Source: CAZGUH01 sp964529005
GTDB taxonomy: Bacteria > Actinomycetota > Acidimicrobiia > Acidimicrobiales > Ilumatobacteraceae
Reading direction: 5' to 3'
NCBI GenBank assembly: GCA_964529005.1
Contig: CAZGUH010000012.1
Location: 1-64,000 of the forward strand
DNA length: 64,000 nucleotides
This document shows positions 1 through 7,830 of this stretch, one piece after another. The notes under the pieces are model-generated. The model saw nothing but the letters and a program-made list of their open reading frames with translations. It ran no database searches and was not told the origin of the DNA. Within the stretch, counting starts at the first letter, position 1. Each line of letters opens with the position of its first letter. A program made the position numbers and the translations under genes.

Positions 1-57
1 ATTCGTGAGGGTGGCCGCACGGTCGGCGCTGGCCGAGTCACCAAGATCATCAAGTGA
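1..57 (+). CDS. tuf: elongation factor Tu, 3' end (partial)
   Basis: Only the last 18 codons are present, reading IREGGRTVGAGRVTKIIK and a TGA stop. This is the standard carboxyl end of EF-Tu, the GTPase that delivers aminoacyl-tRNA to the ribosome (domain III strand, GGRTVGAGxVxxI). The gene begins before the window. It lies 14 bases ahead of rpsJ, the usual end of the str operon (rpsL-rpsG-fusA-tuf-rpsJ). The identification rests on this conserved tail and the neighbour. Confidence 0.9.
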   Translation: MREGGRTVGAGRVTKIIK

Positions 58-71
58 ACTGAGACCACGAC

Positions 72-386
72 ATGGCACAGAGCATCCGCATCCGCCTGAA
101 AGCGTTCGACCACGAGATCATCGATCAGTCGACGCGCAAGATCGTCGAGACGGTCACCCGCACCAACGCAACGGTGCGGGGGCCGATCCCGCTGCCCACC
201 GACAAGCACCGTTTCACCGTCATCCGTGGGCCGCACGTCGACAAGGACTCGCGCGAGCACTTCGAGATGCGGATCCACAAGCGGCTGATCGACATCGTCG
301 ATCCCAACGCCAAGACGATCGACAGCCTCCAGCGCATCGAGCTGCCGGCCGGTGTCGACATCGAGATCAAGATCCAGAGCAACTGA
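72..386 (+). CDS. rpsJ: 30S ribosomal protein S10
   Basis: A 104-residue protein of normal S10 length. It carries the family's characteristic runs: IRIRLKAFDHEIID at the N-terminus, GPIPLPT in the middle and HFEMRIHKRLIDI near the end. S10 binds 16S rRNA in the 30S head and also acts as NusE in antitermination complexes. It closely follows tuf. It is followed at once by a strong terminator rather than by rplC, so here it seems to end the str operon instead of opening the S10 operon. The ATG start is unambiguous. Confidence 0.98.
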   Translation: MAQSIRIRLKAFDHEIIDQSTRKIVETVTRTNATVRGPIPLPTDKHRFTVIRGPHVDKDSREHFEMRIHKRLIDIVDPNAKTIDSLQRIELPAGVDIEIKIQSN

Positions 387-406
387 TCTCGCTCTGATCG
401 GGAACG

Positions 407-450
407 GCGAACGGCGCCACTCGACCTTCGGGTCGGGTGGCGCCGTTCGC
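407..450 (+). terminator. strong hairpin terminator after rpsJ
   Basis: Two 20-base arms (407-426 and 431-450) pair throughout, with one G-U pair, around a TTCG tetraloop. No long T-run follows, as is common in GC-rich actinobacteria. It lies 20 bases after the rpsJ stop and should separate rpsJ from the downstream protease gene. Confidence 0.85.
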
Positions 451-542
451 GCGCGTGAGGGGCTGGAACGACCCCTGGGAGTTCGCTGAGAATCGGCTCA
501 CCTGCGGTGCGCTGCCGCCACGCGCCAGCTAGACCTGGCCAC

Positions 543-1724
543 ATGAGCGATCCGTTTCCGGCGCCATCTCCGGGCAGCGAGTCGGCGCCATTGCCGCCTC
601 CTGCGCCAGTGACCGTGGAAACGTCGGAGCCGCCCGCGGCGGGTGGCCGCCGGCGAGGCGTCGTGCTCGCCGCGCTGCTCGCCGTGGTCGCATTCGTCAG
701 CGGCATGGTGGGTGTGCTGGTCGGCGTCGCGGTCGGCGATCGCGACGATTCGCCGCCGGCGGGGCCGTCCGTCCTGCCGGTCAGCGTCGGACCGCGAGCG
801 GAGGGGGATCTGTCCCGCATCGACGTGGCGTCGGTGGTCGCCGCCGTCGCGCCCAGTGTCGTCACGGTGTCGGCCGACGCTCGCATCGGCGGCGCTCGTG
901 GCGAGAGCGTGGGCACCGGGGTGGTGCTCACCAGCGACGGCGAGATCCTCACGAACGCCCACGTCATCGAAGGCGCCGAGGACGTGCGGGTACGACTGCC
1001 GGGCGAGAGCGACCCGCGAGCCGCGACCGTGGTGGCCAGCGACCCCGGGAACGACCTGGCGCTGCTGCGCATCGACGCCGAGGGGTTGCAGCCGGTGACC
1101 TTCGCCGATCCCGACAGCGTCCGTCTCGGCGACGAGGTCGTCGCGATCGGGTACGCCCTCGACCTCGACGGGGCGCCGACCGTGACGCTGGGGATCGTGT
1201 CGGCCCTCCACCGGACGTTGAGCACCGAGGTCGGTGCGCTCGACGGCTTGATCCAGACGGACGCCGCGATCTCGTCGGGCAACTCCGGCGGGCCCTTGGT
1301 CAACGCGTTGGGTGAGGTCGTGGGCATCAACACGGCCGTCGCCCGCGGGGACTTCACCACTGCGGCGAACAACATCGGCTTCTCGATCAGCTCGGGTGAG
1401 GCGCTGCGCGTGCTCGATCAGCTGCGCTCGGGCGCCGGCGACACCCGCGCCGAGGGCTATCTCGGCGTCGGGCTGGCGCCGCGCACGGACGGCGGCCAGG
1501 GCGCCGTGATCACCGAGGTCGAGCCGGGTTCGCCGGCCGACAAGGCCGGTCTCGAGGCCGACGACATCGTGCTCGAGGTCGACGGGGTGACGATCGAGGG
1601 CGAAGCGGGCTTGATCGCAGCGATCCGCGACGGGAACCCAGGTGACGAGGTCACGCTGCTGATCGAGCGTGACGGCGAGCGCCGCACGCTCACGGCCACC
1701 CTCGCCGACCGCCCCGAGGGCTGA
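543..1724 (+). CDS. membrane-anchored HtrA/DegP-like serine protease (S1C)
   Basis: A 393-residue trypsin-like protease for quality control of exported or cell-envelope proteins. A Pro-rich cytoplasmic N-terminus leads to one hydrophobic segment (about residues 38-62). Next comes the protease domain with the triad visible as TNAHVI (His140), GNDLAL (Asp171) and SSGNSGGPL (Ser248). A C-terminal PDZ domain (about 305-390) contains GYLGVGL and GSPADKAGLEADD. The ATG at 543 is preferred over one at 507 because the upstream codons are not family-like. A TAGACCT element (530-536) also places transcription about at this ATG. It stands between rpsJ and rplC, an unusual location, and its partner genes are unknown. 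Confidence 0.93.
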   Translation: MSDPFPAPSPGSESAPLPPPAPVTVETSEPPAAGGRRRGVVLAALLAVVAFVSGMVGVLVGVAVGDRDDSPPAGPSVLPVSVGPRAEGDLSRIDVASVVAAVAPSVVTVSADARIGGARGESVGTGVVLTSDGEILTNAHVIEGAEDVRVRLPGESDPRAATVVASDPGNDLALLRIDAEGLQPVTFADPDSVRLGDEVVAIGYALDLDGAPTVTLGIVSALHRTLSTEVGALDGLIQTDAAISSGNSGGPLVNALGEVVGINTAVARGDFTTAANNIGFSISSGEALRVLDQLRSGAGDTRAEGYLGVGLAPRTDGGQGAVITEVEPGSPADKAGLEADDIVLEVDGVTIEGEAGLIAAIRDGNPGDEVTLLIERDGERRTLTATLADRPEG

Positions 1725-1746
1725 CTCCGCCGCGCCCGGCGCCGCA

Positions 1747-1788
1747 CGGACCCCGGCGCGCCTCGGACCCCGGCGGGCCTCGGACCCC
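1747..1788. repeat. 17-bp tandem repeat, about 2.5 copies
   Basis: CGGACCCCGGCGCGCCT (1747-1763) is followed by CGGACCCCGGCGGGCCT (1764-1780) and a partial third copy (1781-1788). It lies just after the protease stop codon. No function is evident. Confidence 0.6.
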
Positions 1789-1806
1789 TTCGCCTCGGGC
1801 GCGATC

Positions 1807-1891
1807 GGCTGCCGTGGCGGCGACACCTCGCGCCCAAGCGGCCTGCTTGGGCGCGTCCGGCTGCGGTGGCGGCAGCGGATCGCGCCCAAGC
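1807..1891. repeat. 33-bp direct repeat containing the hairpin arm
   Basis: The stretches 1807-1839 and 1859-1891 match at about 26 of 33 positions, and both end in CGCGCCCAAGC. The first copy's end forms the left arm of the hairpin at 1830-1854. It lies between two convergent genes. Confidence 0.5.
1830..1854. terminator. bidirectional hairpin between convergent genes
   Basis: GCGCCCAAGC (1830-1839) and GCTTGGGCGC (1845-1854) are perfect inverted copies around a 5-base loop. The hairpin sits between the protease stop (plus strand) and the dioxygenase stop (minus strand), so it could end transcription from both sides. There is no T-run. Confidence 0.6.
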
Positions 1892-1922
1892 AGCGGGGGG
1901 TGGGGTGGGCCCGCCGGGGGCG

Positions 1923-2858
1923 TCAGCCGAAGGCCGCGCCGTCGAGCTGGCGCGAGGTCAGCCCGGTCGGCCCGACGAGCGGTTGCCCGTCGAGCGTCAC
2001 CCGGTGCATCACACGCGGCCTGCCTCCGACCGCGGCGCGCTCGTCGGGGGAGAGGAACGGCAGTTCCTGGGGCGCGAGGTGAGCGGTCGAGCGATTGTCC
2101 CAGAAGGCGATCGTCCCGGGCTCCCAGCGCAGCCGCACGGTGAACTCCGGTCGTGAGATGTGCTCGTAGAGCATGGCGAGGAGATGGGCGCTCTCGCGTG
2201 CCGAGAGTTCGACGATGTGGGACGTGAACGTGGGGTTCACCACCAGGACCCGCTCGCCCGTCTCGGGGTGGACGGCGACGACAGGATGCAGCGCGGCGAG
2301 CGGTCTCGACGTGAACGTCGAGACCAGGTCGTTGCCGAGCCCGTCACCGACACGTTCGAGTTGCAACGAGTTGCGATGCACCGCGCTGAGGCCGTCGATG
2401 AGGTTCCGGATGGGCTCGGAGAGCCGGTCGTAGGCGCGGGCGAGATTGCTCCACTGCGTGTCGCCCCCGAACGTCGGCGTGTCCCTGGCGACGAGGATCG
2501 AGGCCATCGGCGGCGTGGGCGAGAACGTGACGTCGGTGTGCCAGCGCGCCTCGAGGATCGCCGACGGCCGCGCGGTGTCCGGTCTGCTCGCCAGCAGCAG
2601 GATCTCGGGATGCCCCTCGAGCGAGGGGAGCGTCGGATGGGCCGACGGGGTCCCGAAGTATCGGCCGAAGCGCAGGTGGTCGTCGGGCGTGATCGCCTGG
2701 TCGCGGAAGAAGATCACCTTCCAGCGAAGCAGTGCGGCACGGATCTCGGCGACGACGCTCGGCTCGAGCGGATCGCGTAGGTCGACGCCGTGGATCTCTG
2801 CGCCGATCCCGATCGCCATCGGACGGATCTGAATGCTCGTCGTCGCGGCTGTCGCCAT
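1923..2858 (-). CDS. TauD/TfdA-family Fe(II)/2-oxoglutarate dioxygenase
   Basis: A 311-residue non-heme iron oxygenase of the taurine dioxygenase family, which hydroxylates a small substrate at the expense of 2-oxoglutarate and O2. The iron triad is visible: WHTD gives His107 and Asp109, and the distal His is in WDNRSTAH (His260). The 2-oxoglutarate-binding Arg lies in RPRVMHR (282 or 286). The ATG at 2858 is chosen because GGGAGG lies just upstream and the family N-terminus begins there; the open frame continues to 3107 without family similarity. No sulfonate transporter genes adjoin it, so taurine is only one possible substrate. It is divergent from the solute-binding protein gene, with a 237-base space between. 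Confidence 0.9.
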   Translation of the reverse strand: MATAATTSIQIRPMAIGIGAEIHGVDLRDPLEPSVVAEIRAALLRWKVIFFRDQAITPDDHLRFGRYFGTPSAHPTLPSLEGHPEILLLASRPDTARPSAILEARWHTDVTFSPTPPMASILVARDTPTFGGDTQWSNLARAYDRLSEPIRNLIDGLSAVHRNSLQLERVGDGLGNDLVSTFTSRPLAALHPVVAVHPETGERVLVVNPTFTSHIVELSARESAHLLAMLYEHISRPEFTVRLRWEPGTIAFWDNRSTAHLAPQELPFLSPDERAAVGGRPRVMHRVTLDGQPLVGPTGLTSRQLDGAAFG

Positions 2859-3095
2859 CTCGAACCTCCCCGCGCCATGGTGCCAGCGCCGCGGGTGGTC
2901 AGGGTGTGGTGACATCCCGGCCAGTGGCACGCCCACCGCCGACGTCAGGGTCATGTCTCGTTGATCGGGACGACTGCCCCTGGGCCGGCGCGGCGCAGCC
3001 GTATCGTCAGCGACCGCTCCGTCTGTCGCGCCGCTCGAGGTTGCTCCGCTGGGTCGACGGCGACGACGGACACGGGCCCACGACAGGGGGGACAC

Positions 3096-4778
3096 ATGCA
3101 CATCCAATCGAGACGGACCAAGATCGGGCAGCGGCTGATCGGCTGCCTTGCCATCGGCGCCTTCCTTGCGTCGTGTGGCAGCGACGACGACGACGGCGGC
3201 GGGGGCACATCGGGCCCGGCCGCGTCGGTGACGACGGACGGCGGCGGCGTGACGTCGTCCGATGCCCCGGGGTCGTCGTCAGGTTCGTCGAGCGCGCCCA
3301 GTTCGTCGGAGGCGCCGGCCGCCCAGGGCGGTGACGTGACGTACGCCTTCATCACCGAGCCGGTCGGTCTCGACCCGGTGAACGCCGCGGTGTCCGCGGC
3401 GGTGGGCGGCAACTCGGCGCTCGCGATCTACGACTCGTTGATGCGGTTGACGCCCGAGGACGACGTCGTGCCGTACCTGGCGGAATCGCTGGAGAGCGAC
3501 GACGCGCAGACGTGGACGCTGAAGCTGCGCGACGGCGTGATGTTCACCGACGGGACCCCGCTCGACGCCGATGCGGTCGTGTTCAACTTCGAGCGGCACA
3601 TGAACCCGGAGCTCACGGCGGCGAGCACCGCGCGTGCCTACTCGTCGTTGTTGGAGTCGGTCGAGGCGGTGGATCCGCTGACGGTCGAGATCACGCTGAC
3701 CCGACCGGCGGCGAACTTCCCGCTGGGCCTGGCGGAGGCGCTGGGATACATCGGATCGCCGACGGCGATCGAGGCCGATCCGGAAGGGTTCTCGACCAAC
3801 CCGGTGGGCGCCGGTCCGTACATGTTCAAGGAATGGGTGCGCGACGACCACCTGACGCTGGTGCCGAACCCGAACTACTGGGGTGACACCAAGCCGCAGC
3901 TCGACTCGCTGACCTACAAGCCGATCCCCGACGGCGACACGCGCTACAACGCGCTGCTGTCTGGCGATGTCCAGATCGGTTGGTTCCAGACGGCCGGGCA
4001 CTTCTCCAAGGCCCAGGAGACCGACGATGTGGCCGAGGACATCAGCGTCGGCAACGGGGGCTCCGTGCTCCAGATCAGCGTGGTGACGCCGCCGTTCGAC
4101 GACGTGCGGGTGCGCAGGGCGGTCGCCCACGCCCTGAACTTCGACGCCTTGAACGCCACGGTGTTCGCGGGCGCCGCCGAGGTGCGCCACGGTCCCTTCG
4201 CCCCCGACAGCCCGTACTACGTCGATCTCGACCTGCCGGAGTACGACCCCGAGGAGGGCCGCCGCCTGATCGAGGAGTACGAGGCCGAGACCGGCACCCA
4301 GGTGACCCTCGAGTGGCTGTCGACGACCAGCCCCTCGGGCGCGCAGGGCGTCCAGGCCTCAGAGGTGTTCCAGCAGCTGATGAACGAGGTCGGCATCGAC
4401 ACCACGATCACGCAGTACGACCCGGCAGAGTGGTTCTCCCACCTGCTCGACGGCACGTTCCAGGTCGTCGCCAGCACGTACCCGCACTTCAGCGACCCCG
4501 CGGAGATGGCCGCCCACCTCGGATGCCAATCGCCCCAGAACTTCAAGGGCTATTGCAGCGAGGAGATGCAGGCTCTGCTCGACGCCGGAGCTGCGACGAC
4601 CGACCGCGACGCTCGGGTGGCGGCCTACGCCGAGGCGCAACAGATCCTCGCCCAGGACCTTCCCCAGGTCTGGTTCGCCTCGGGCCCGACCGGGTTGATC
4701 CTGTCGCCCGACCTGGCGGGCGTGGACAAGGCGATCGCCGGCTACCTCTATCCCGCGTCGCTGCACTTCACGTCCTGA
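3096..4778 (+). CDS. ABC transporter family-5 (peptide-type) substrate-binding lipoprotein
   Basis: A 560-residue extracytoplasmic solute-binding protein of the OppA/DppA type (SBP_bac_5). A short basic N-terminus and hydrophobic stretch end in the lipobox LASC (Cys27). An Asp/Gly/Ser-rich linker follows, then the binding domain with the family signature around DGVMFTDGTPLDADAV and later VRRAVAHALNFDAL. The ATG at 3096 has AGGGGGG a few bases upstream; the open frame from 2961 has no signal sequence in the right place. No permease or ATPase gene lies nearby, so it is an orphan receptor. Di/oligopeptides are the commonest ligands, but nickel or sugars are possible. Confidence 0.92.
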   Translation: MHIQSRRTKIGQRLIGCLAIGAFLASCGSDDDDGGGGTSGPAASVTTDGGGVTSSDAPGSSSGSSSAPSSSEAPAAQGGDVTYAFITEPVGLDPVNAAVSAAVGGNSALAIYDSLMRLTPEDDVVPYLAESLESDDAQTWTLKLRDGVMFTDGTPLDADAVVFNFERHMNPELTAASTARAYSSLLESVEAVDPLTVEITLTRPAANFPLGLAEALGYIGSPTAIEADPEGFSTNPVGAGPYMFKEWVRDDHLTLVPNPNYWGDTKPQLDSLTYKPIPDGDTRYNALLSGDVQIGWFQTAGHFSKAQETDDVAEDISVGNGGSVLQISVVTPPFDDVRVRRAVAHALNFDALNATVFAGAAEVRHGPFAPDSPYYVDLDLPEYDPEEGRRLIEEYEAETGTQVTLEWLSTTSPSGAQGVQASEVFQQLMNEVGIDTTITQYDPAEWFSHLLDGTFQVVASTYPHFSDPAEMAAHLGCQSPQNFKGYCSEEMQALLDAGAATTDRDARVAAYAEAQQILAQDLPQVWFASGPTGLILSPDLAGVDKAIAGYLYPASLHFTS

Positions 4779-4827
4779 TCGCTGCTCCGGCAGCCCCGTC
4801 GAGCTGGTGACAGCCGGCCCGGGCGCA

Positions 4828-4854
4828 CGGACGTCGCCCCCGCGGTGACGTCCG
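4828..4854 (+). terminator. possible terminator hairpin after the solute-binding protein
   Basis: CGGACGTC (4828-4835) and GACGTCCG (4847-4854) are inverted copies with an 11-base loop. They lie 50 bases after the stop and 25 bases before the rplC promoter. No T-run. Confidence 0.45.
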
Positions 4855-4878
4855 GCGTCCGCGGCCGTGGCGGCGCGC

Positions 4879-4907
4879 TTGGCGACCGGGTGAAGTCCCG
4901 GTAGCAT
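4879..4907 (+). promoter_or_regulatory. promoter of the rplC ribosomal operon
   Basis: TTGGCG (4879-4884), a 17-base spacer and TAGCAT (4902-4907) form a well-spaced housekeeping-sigma promoter. The start of transcription would be near 4914, giving a leader of about 220 bases. The same two hexamers with the same spacer occur before infA (17622-17650). Confidence 0.75.
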
Positions 4908-4913
4908 CCTCTC

Positions 4914-5132
4914 CTTGTGCACGGCGGCCCCCGCCCGGCGTGCGAGCAACCGATGTCCGTGTGCGCCCACGCCGGCTCTGCCCGACGCGGGGACCGCACG
5001 GCGACAACAGAATTCGAGGCTCCGCCGGCCCCCTTGGCCTGCGGAGCTTCTGCGTGAACGGAGGACGCCTCGGCGGCGGCCTTCGAGACAGACCACAAAC
5101 CCCTCGGGGTTTCGACCGAAAAGGCTGCCGCC
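4914..5132 (+). promoter_or_regulatory. structured 5' leader of the rplC operon
   Basis: This non-coding stretch of about 220 bases separates the promoter from rplC. Its end folds well. The arm 5072-5083 (GGCGGCGGCCTT) pairs with 5121-5132 (AAGGCTGCCGCC), with a single G-U pair, and encloses a hairpin AAACCC/GGGTTT (5097-5112). The right arm contains the likely ribosome-binding AAAAGG and ends at the base before the rplC ATG, so folding would hide the start site. By analogy with the S10 leader regulated by L4 in E. coli this may be an autoregulatory leader; that part is inference. I see no small reading frame in it. Confidence 0.6.
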
Positions 5133-5771
5133 ATGGCACAGAAAGCGATCGTCGGCGAGAAGGTCGGCATGACGCAGGTGTGGACGGACGACAACCGCGT
5201 CGTGCCGGTCACGATGCTGCGCGTCGAGCCCGCCCGCGTCGTGCAGGTGAAGACCAGCGAGCGTGACGGCTACTCGGCCGTGCAGGTGACCTACGGACAC
5301 AAGGACGCCAAGAAGTTGAACAAGCCCGAGGCTGGCCACTTCGCCAAGGCCGGCGTCGCGCCCGGCCGCCGCCTGGTCGAGCTGCGGCTCGACACGGTCG
5401 ACGGTTTCGAGATCGGCCAGGAGATCACGGTCGACGTCCTCGAGAAGGGCAGCAAGGTCGACGTCACCGCAGTGAGCCGGGGCAAGGGCTTCGCCGGCGG
5501 CATGAAGCGCCACAACTTCTCCGGTCAGGGCGCCAGCCACGGTAACCACAAGCACCACCGTGCTCCGGGCTCGATCGGGTCGTGCTCGTTTCCGGGCCGC
5601 GTGTTCAAGGGCCTGCGCATGGCCGGCCACATGGGGCACGAGCAGGTGACCACGCTGAACCTGGAAGTCGTCGAGGCCGACCCCGAGCGCAACCTCCTGC
5701 TGGTCAAGGGCAGCGTGCCCGGCCCGAACGGCGGCGTCGTCATCGTTCGCAACGCGGTGAAGGGGAGCTGA
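5133..5771 (+). CDS. rplC: 50S ribosomal protein L3
   Basis: A 212-residue L3, an early-assembling 23S rRNA-binding protein near the peptidyl-transferase centre. It begins IVGEKVGMTQVW and carries the conserved loop with GASHGNHKHHR and GSIGSC, then FPGRVFKGLRMAGHMG. It is the first gene of the main ribosomal operon here, because rpsJ is located separately upstream. The ATG at 5133 directly follows the leader stem. rplD begins one base after its stop. Confidence 0.98.
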   Translation: MAQKAIVGEKVGMTQVWTDDNRVVPVTMLRVEPARVVQVKTSERDGYSAVQVTYGHKDAKKLNKPEAGHFAKAGVAPGRRLVELRLDTVDGFEIGQEITVDVLEKGSKVDVTAVSRGKGFAGGMKRHNFSGQGASHGNHKHHRAPGSIGSCSFPGRVFKGLRMAGHMGHEQVTTLNLEVVEADPERNLLLVKGSVPGPNGGVVIVRNAVKGS

Positions 5772-5772
5772 G

Positions 5773-6393
5773 ATGCCCACCGTGACCTTGAAGAACGTCT
5801 CCGGCAACGACGCCGGCAGCGTCGAGCTCGACGAGGCCGTGTTCGGCATCCAGCCCAACGTGCCGGTGATGCACCAGGTCGTCGTCGCCCAGCTGGCCCG
5901 CCGTCGCGCCGGCACGCAGAGCACCAAGACCCGCGCCGAGGTCTCCGGCGGCGGCAAGAAGCCGTTCAAGCAGAAGGGCACCGGCAACGCCCGCCAGGGC
6001 TCGACCCGTGCGCCGCACTTCTCCGGTGGCGGCGTCGCCCTCGGGCCGAAGCCGCGGAGCTACGGGCAGAAGACCCCCAAGAAGATGGTCCGTTTGGCCT
6101 TGCGTTCGGCGCTCAGCGACCGCGCCGCCGAGGGCAAGGTCGTGGTCGTCGACACCTGGGGTTGGACCGAGCCCAAGACCAAGCAGGCTGCCGCCGCGCT
6201 CTCCGCGATCGGCATCGAGGGCAAGGCGCTCGTGGTCGTCAAGCCGGACGACATCGTGGCGATCCGCAGCTTCAGCAACCTGCCGAACGTGCAGCTGATC
6301 GAGGCCGGCGAGCTCAACGCGTACGACGTGTTGTGCAACGACGTCGTCGTGTTCACCAACGACACGCTCCCGACGGAGGGCTCCGCGAAGTGA
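5773..6393 (+). CDS. rplD: 50S ribosomal protein L4
   Basis: A 206-residue L4 with normal length. The long exit-tunnel loop is recognised in GGGKKPFKQKGTGNARQGS and the following PHFSGGGVALGPKPRSY. In E. coli L4 also represses its own operon by binding the leader; whether that holds here is unknown, though a suitable leader exists before rplC. It follows rplC by one base and overlaps rplW by four bases (GTGA), indicating translational coupling. Confidence 0.98.
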   Translation: MPTVTLKNVSGNDAGSVELDEAVFGIQPNVPVMHQVVVAQLARRRAGTQSTKTRAEVSGGGKKPFKQKGTGNARQGSTRAPHFSGGGVALGPKPRSYGQKTPKKMVRLALRSALSDRAAEGKVVVVDTWGWTEPKTKQAAAALSAIGIEGKALVVVKPDDIVAIRSFSNLPNVQLIEAGELNAYDVLCNDVVVFTNDTLPTEGSAK

Positions 6394-6680
6394 AAGATCC
6401 CCGCGACATCATCATCGAGCCCGTCGTCTCCGAGAAGAGCTACGCGCTCATCGAGCAAGGGGTCTACACCTTCAAGGTGCATCCCTCGGCGAGCAAGCCG
6501 GAGATCCACGATGCGATCGAGGCGATCTGGGGCGTCCAGGTCGTGAAGGTCAACACGCTCAATCGCCCTGGCAAGAAGCAGCGCACGCGGCGCAGCAACC
6601 GCGTCGGCAAGCGGCCCGACACCAAGCGGGCCATCGTCACCCTGGCAGCGGGCAACGAGATCCCGCTGTTCGAGAACTGA
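6390..6680 (+). CDS. rplW: 50S ribosomal protein L23
   Basis: A 96-residue L23 starting with GTG inside the rplD stop (GTGA). It begins VKDPRDIIIEPVVSEKSYAL and contains the family region YTFKVHPSASKPEI and VVKVNTLNRPGKKQR. L23 lies at the polypeptide exit and docks trigger factor and SRP. An in-frame open stretch extends upstream to 6162 but lies entirely within rplD, so the GTG is the real start. Confidence 0.97.
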   Translation: MKDPRDIIIEPVVSEKSYALIEQGVYTFKVHPSASKPEIHDAIEAIWGVQVVKVNTLNRPGKKQRTRRSNRVGKRPDTKRAIVTLAAGNEIPLFEN

Positions 6681-6687
6681 GGTCACC

Positions 6688-7524
6688 GTGGCGATCCGTT
6701 CCCGCAAGCCCACCAGCGCCGGCCGCCGGTTCCAGACGACCTCGGACTTCTCAGAGATCACCAAGGACCGTCCCGAGAAGTCGCTGCTCGCTCCGGCCCG
6801 CAAGTCCGGCGGCCGCAACGTCTACGGCCGCAAGACGGCGCGCCACATCGGTGGCGGCCACAAGCGCCAGTACCGCATCATCGACTTCAAGCGGGTGACC
6901 GACGGCATCCCGGCCAAGGTCGCGGCCATCGAGTACGACCCCAACCGCACCTGCCGCATCGCGCTGTTGCACTACGCCGACGGCACGAAGGCGTACATCC
7001 TCGCCCCCAAGGGTCTCAACGTCGGCGACCAGGTGCAGAGCGGTCAGGGTTCGGACATCAAGCCCGGCAACGCGATGCCGCTGCGCTACATGCCCGTCGG
7101 CACGACCGTGCACAACGTCGAGCTGCGTCCGGGGCAGGGCGGCAAGATCGCCCGCTCGGCCGGCATGTCGGTGCAGCTGGTCGCGAAGGAAGGCGAGTTC
7201 GCCACCCTGCGCATGCCGAGCACCGAGATGCGCCGGGTCCTGATCGACTGCCGGGCGACCGTCGGCGAGGTCGGCAACGCAGAGCACGAACTGCTCAAGA
7301 TCGGCAAGGCCGGCCGCAACCGCTGGAAGGGCGTCCGCCCGCAGACCCGCGGCGTGGCGATGAACCCGGTCGACCACCCCCTCGGCGGTGGTGAAGGCCG
7401 CACGTCGGGCGGCCGTCCAGCCGTGTCGCCGTGGGGCAAGCCGGAAGGGCGCACCCGCAAGACCAAGAAGCCGTCGCAGGACCTCATCGTCCGTCGTCGC
7501 CGCACCGGCAAGGGCCGCCGGTAA
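6688..7524 (+). CDS. rplB: 50S ribosomal protein L2
   Basis: A 278-residue L2 of ordinary length with a GTG start preceded by GAGGT. The most conserved part of the family, DHPLGGGEGRTSGGRPA followed by SPWGKP, is intact, including the His implicated in peptidyl-transferase function. The N-terminal half has GGGHKRQYRIIDFKR. L2 is needed for subunit association. It lies between rplW and rpsS with short gaps, as in most bacteria. Confidence 0.98.
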   Translation: MAIRSRKPTSAGRRFQTTSDFSEITKDRPEKSLLAPARKSGGRNVYGRKTARHIGGGHKRQYRIIDFKRVTDGIPAKVAAIEYDPNRTCRIALLHYADGTKAYILAPKGLNVGDQVQSGQGSDIKPGNAMPLRYMPVGTTVHNVELRPGQGGKIARSAGMSVQLVAKEGEFATLRMPSTEMRRVLIDCRATVGEVGNAEHELLKIGKAGRNRWKGVRPQTRGVAMNPVDHPLGGGEGRTSGGRPAVSPWGKPEGRTRKTKKPSQDLIVRRRRTGKGRR

Positions 7525-7545
7525 GAGGCCAGGAGAGGAACCCGT

Positions 7546-7830
7546 ATGTCACGCAGCCTCAAGAAGGGTCCGTTCGTCGACGACCACCTGCTCAAGAAGG
7601 TCGATGCGATGAACGCCGCCGGCGACCGCAAGGTGATCAAGACCTGGTCGCGCCGTTCGACGATCATCCCCGACATGGTCGGCCACACCATCGCCGTCCA
7701 CGACGGGCGCAAGCACGTGCCCGTGTACGTCACCGAGAGCATGGTCGGCCACAAGCTGGGCGAGTTCAGCCCGACGCGCACCTTCCGGTATCACGCCGGG
7801 CAGGAGAAGAACACGAAGGGTCGCCGCTGA
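7546..7830 (+). CDS. rpsS: 30S ribosomal protein S19
   Basis: A 94-residue S19. It starts SRSLKKGPFVDDHLLKK and has the conserved core KTWSRRSTIIPDMVGHTIAVHDG and GHKLGEFSPTRTF. S19 sits in the 30S head with S13 and contacts the A-site region. Its TGA stop overlaps the ATG of rplV (ATGA), so the two are translationally coupled. Confidence 0.98.
   Translation: MSRSLKKGPFVDDHLLKKVDAMNAAGDRKVIKTWSRRSTIIPDMVGHTIAVHDGRKHVPVYVTESMVGHKLGEFSPTRTFRYHAGQEKNTKGRR

Noticed and set aside
4359..5987. A 542-codon minus-strand frame over the SBP end, leader, rplC and rplD
   Set aside because: It crosses a promoter and two certain genes, and the translation is unlike any protein family.
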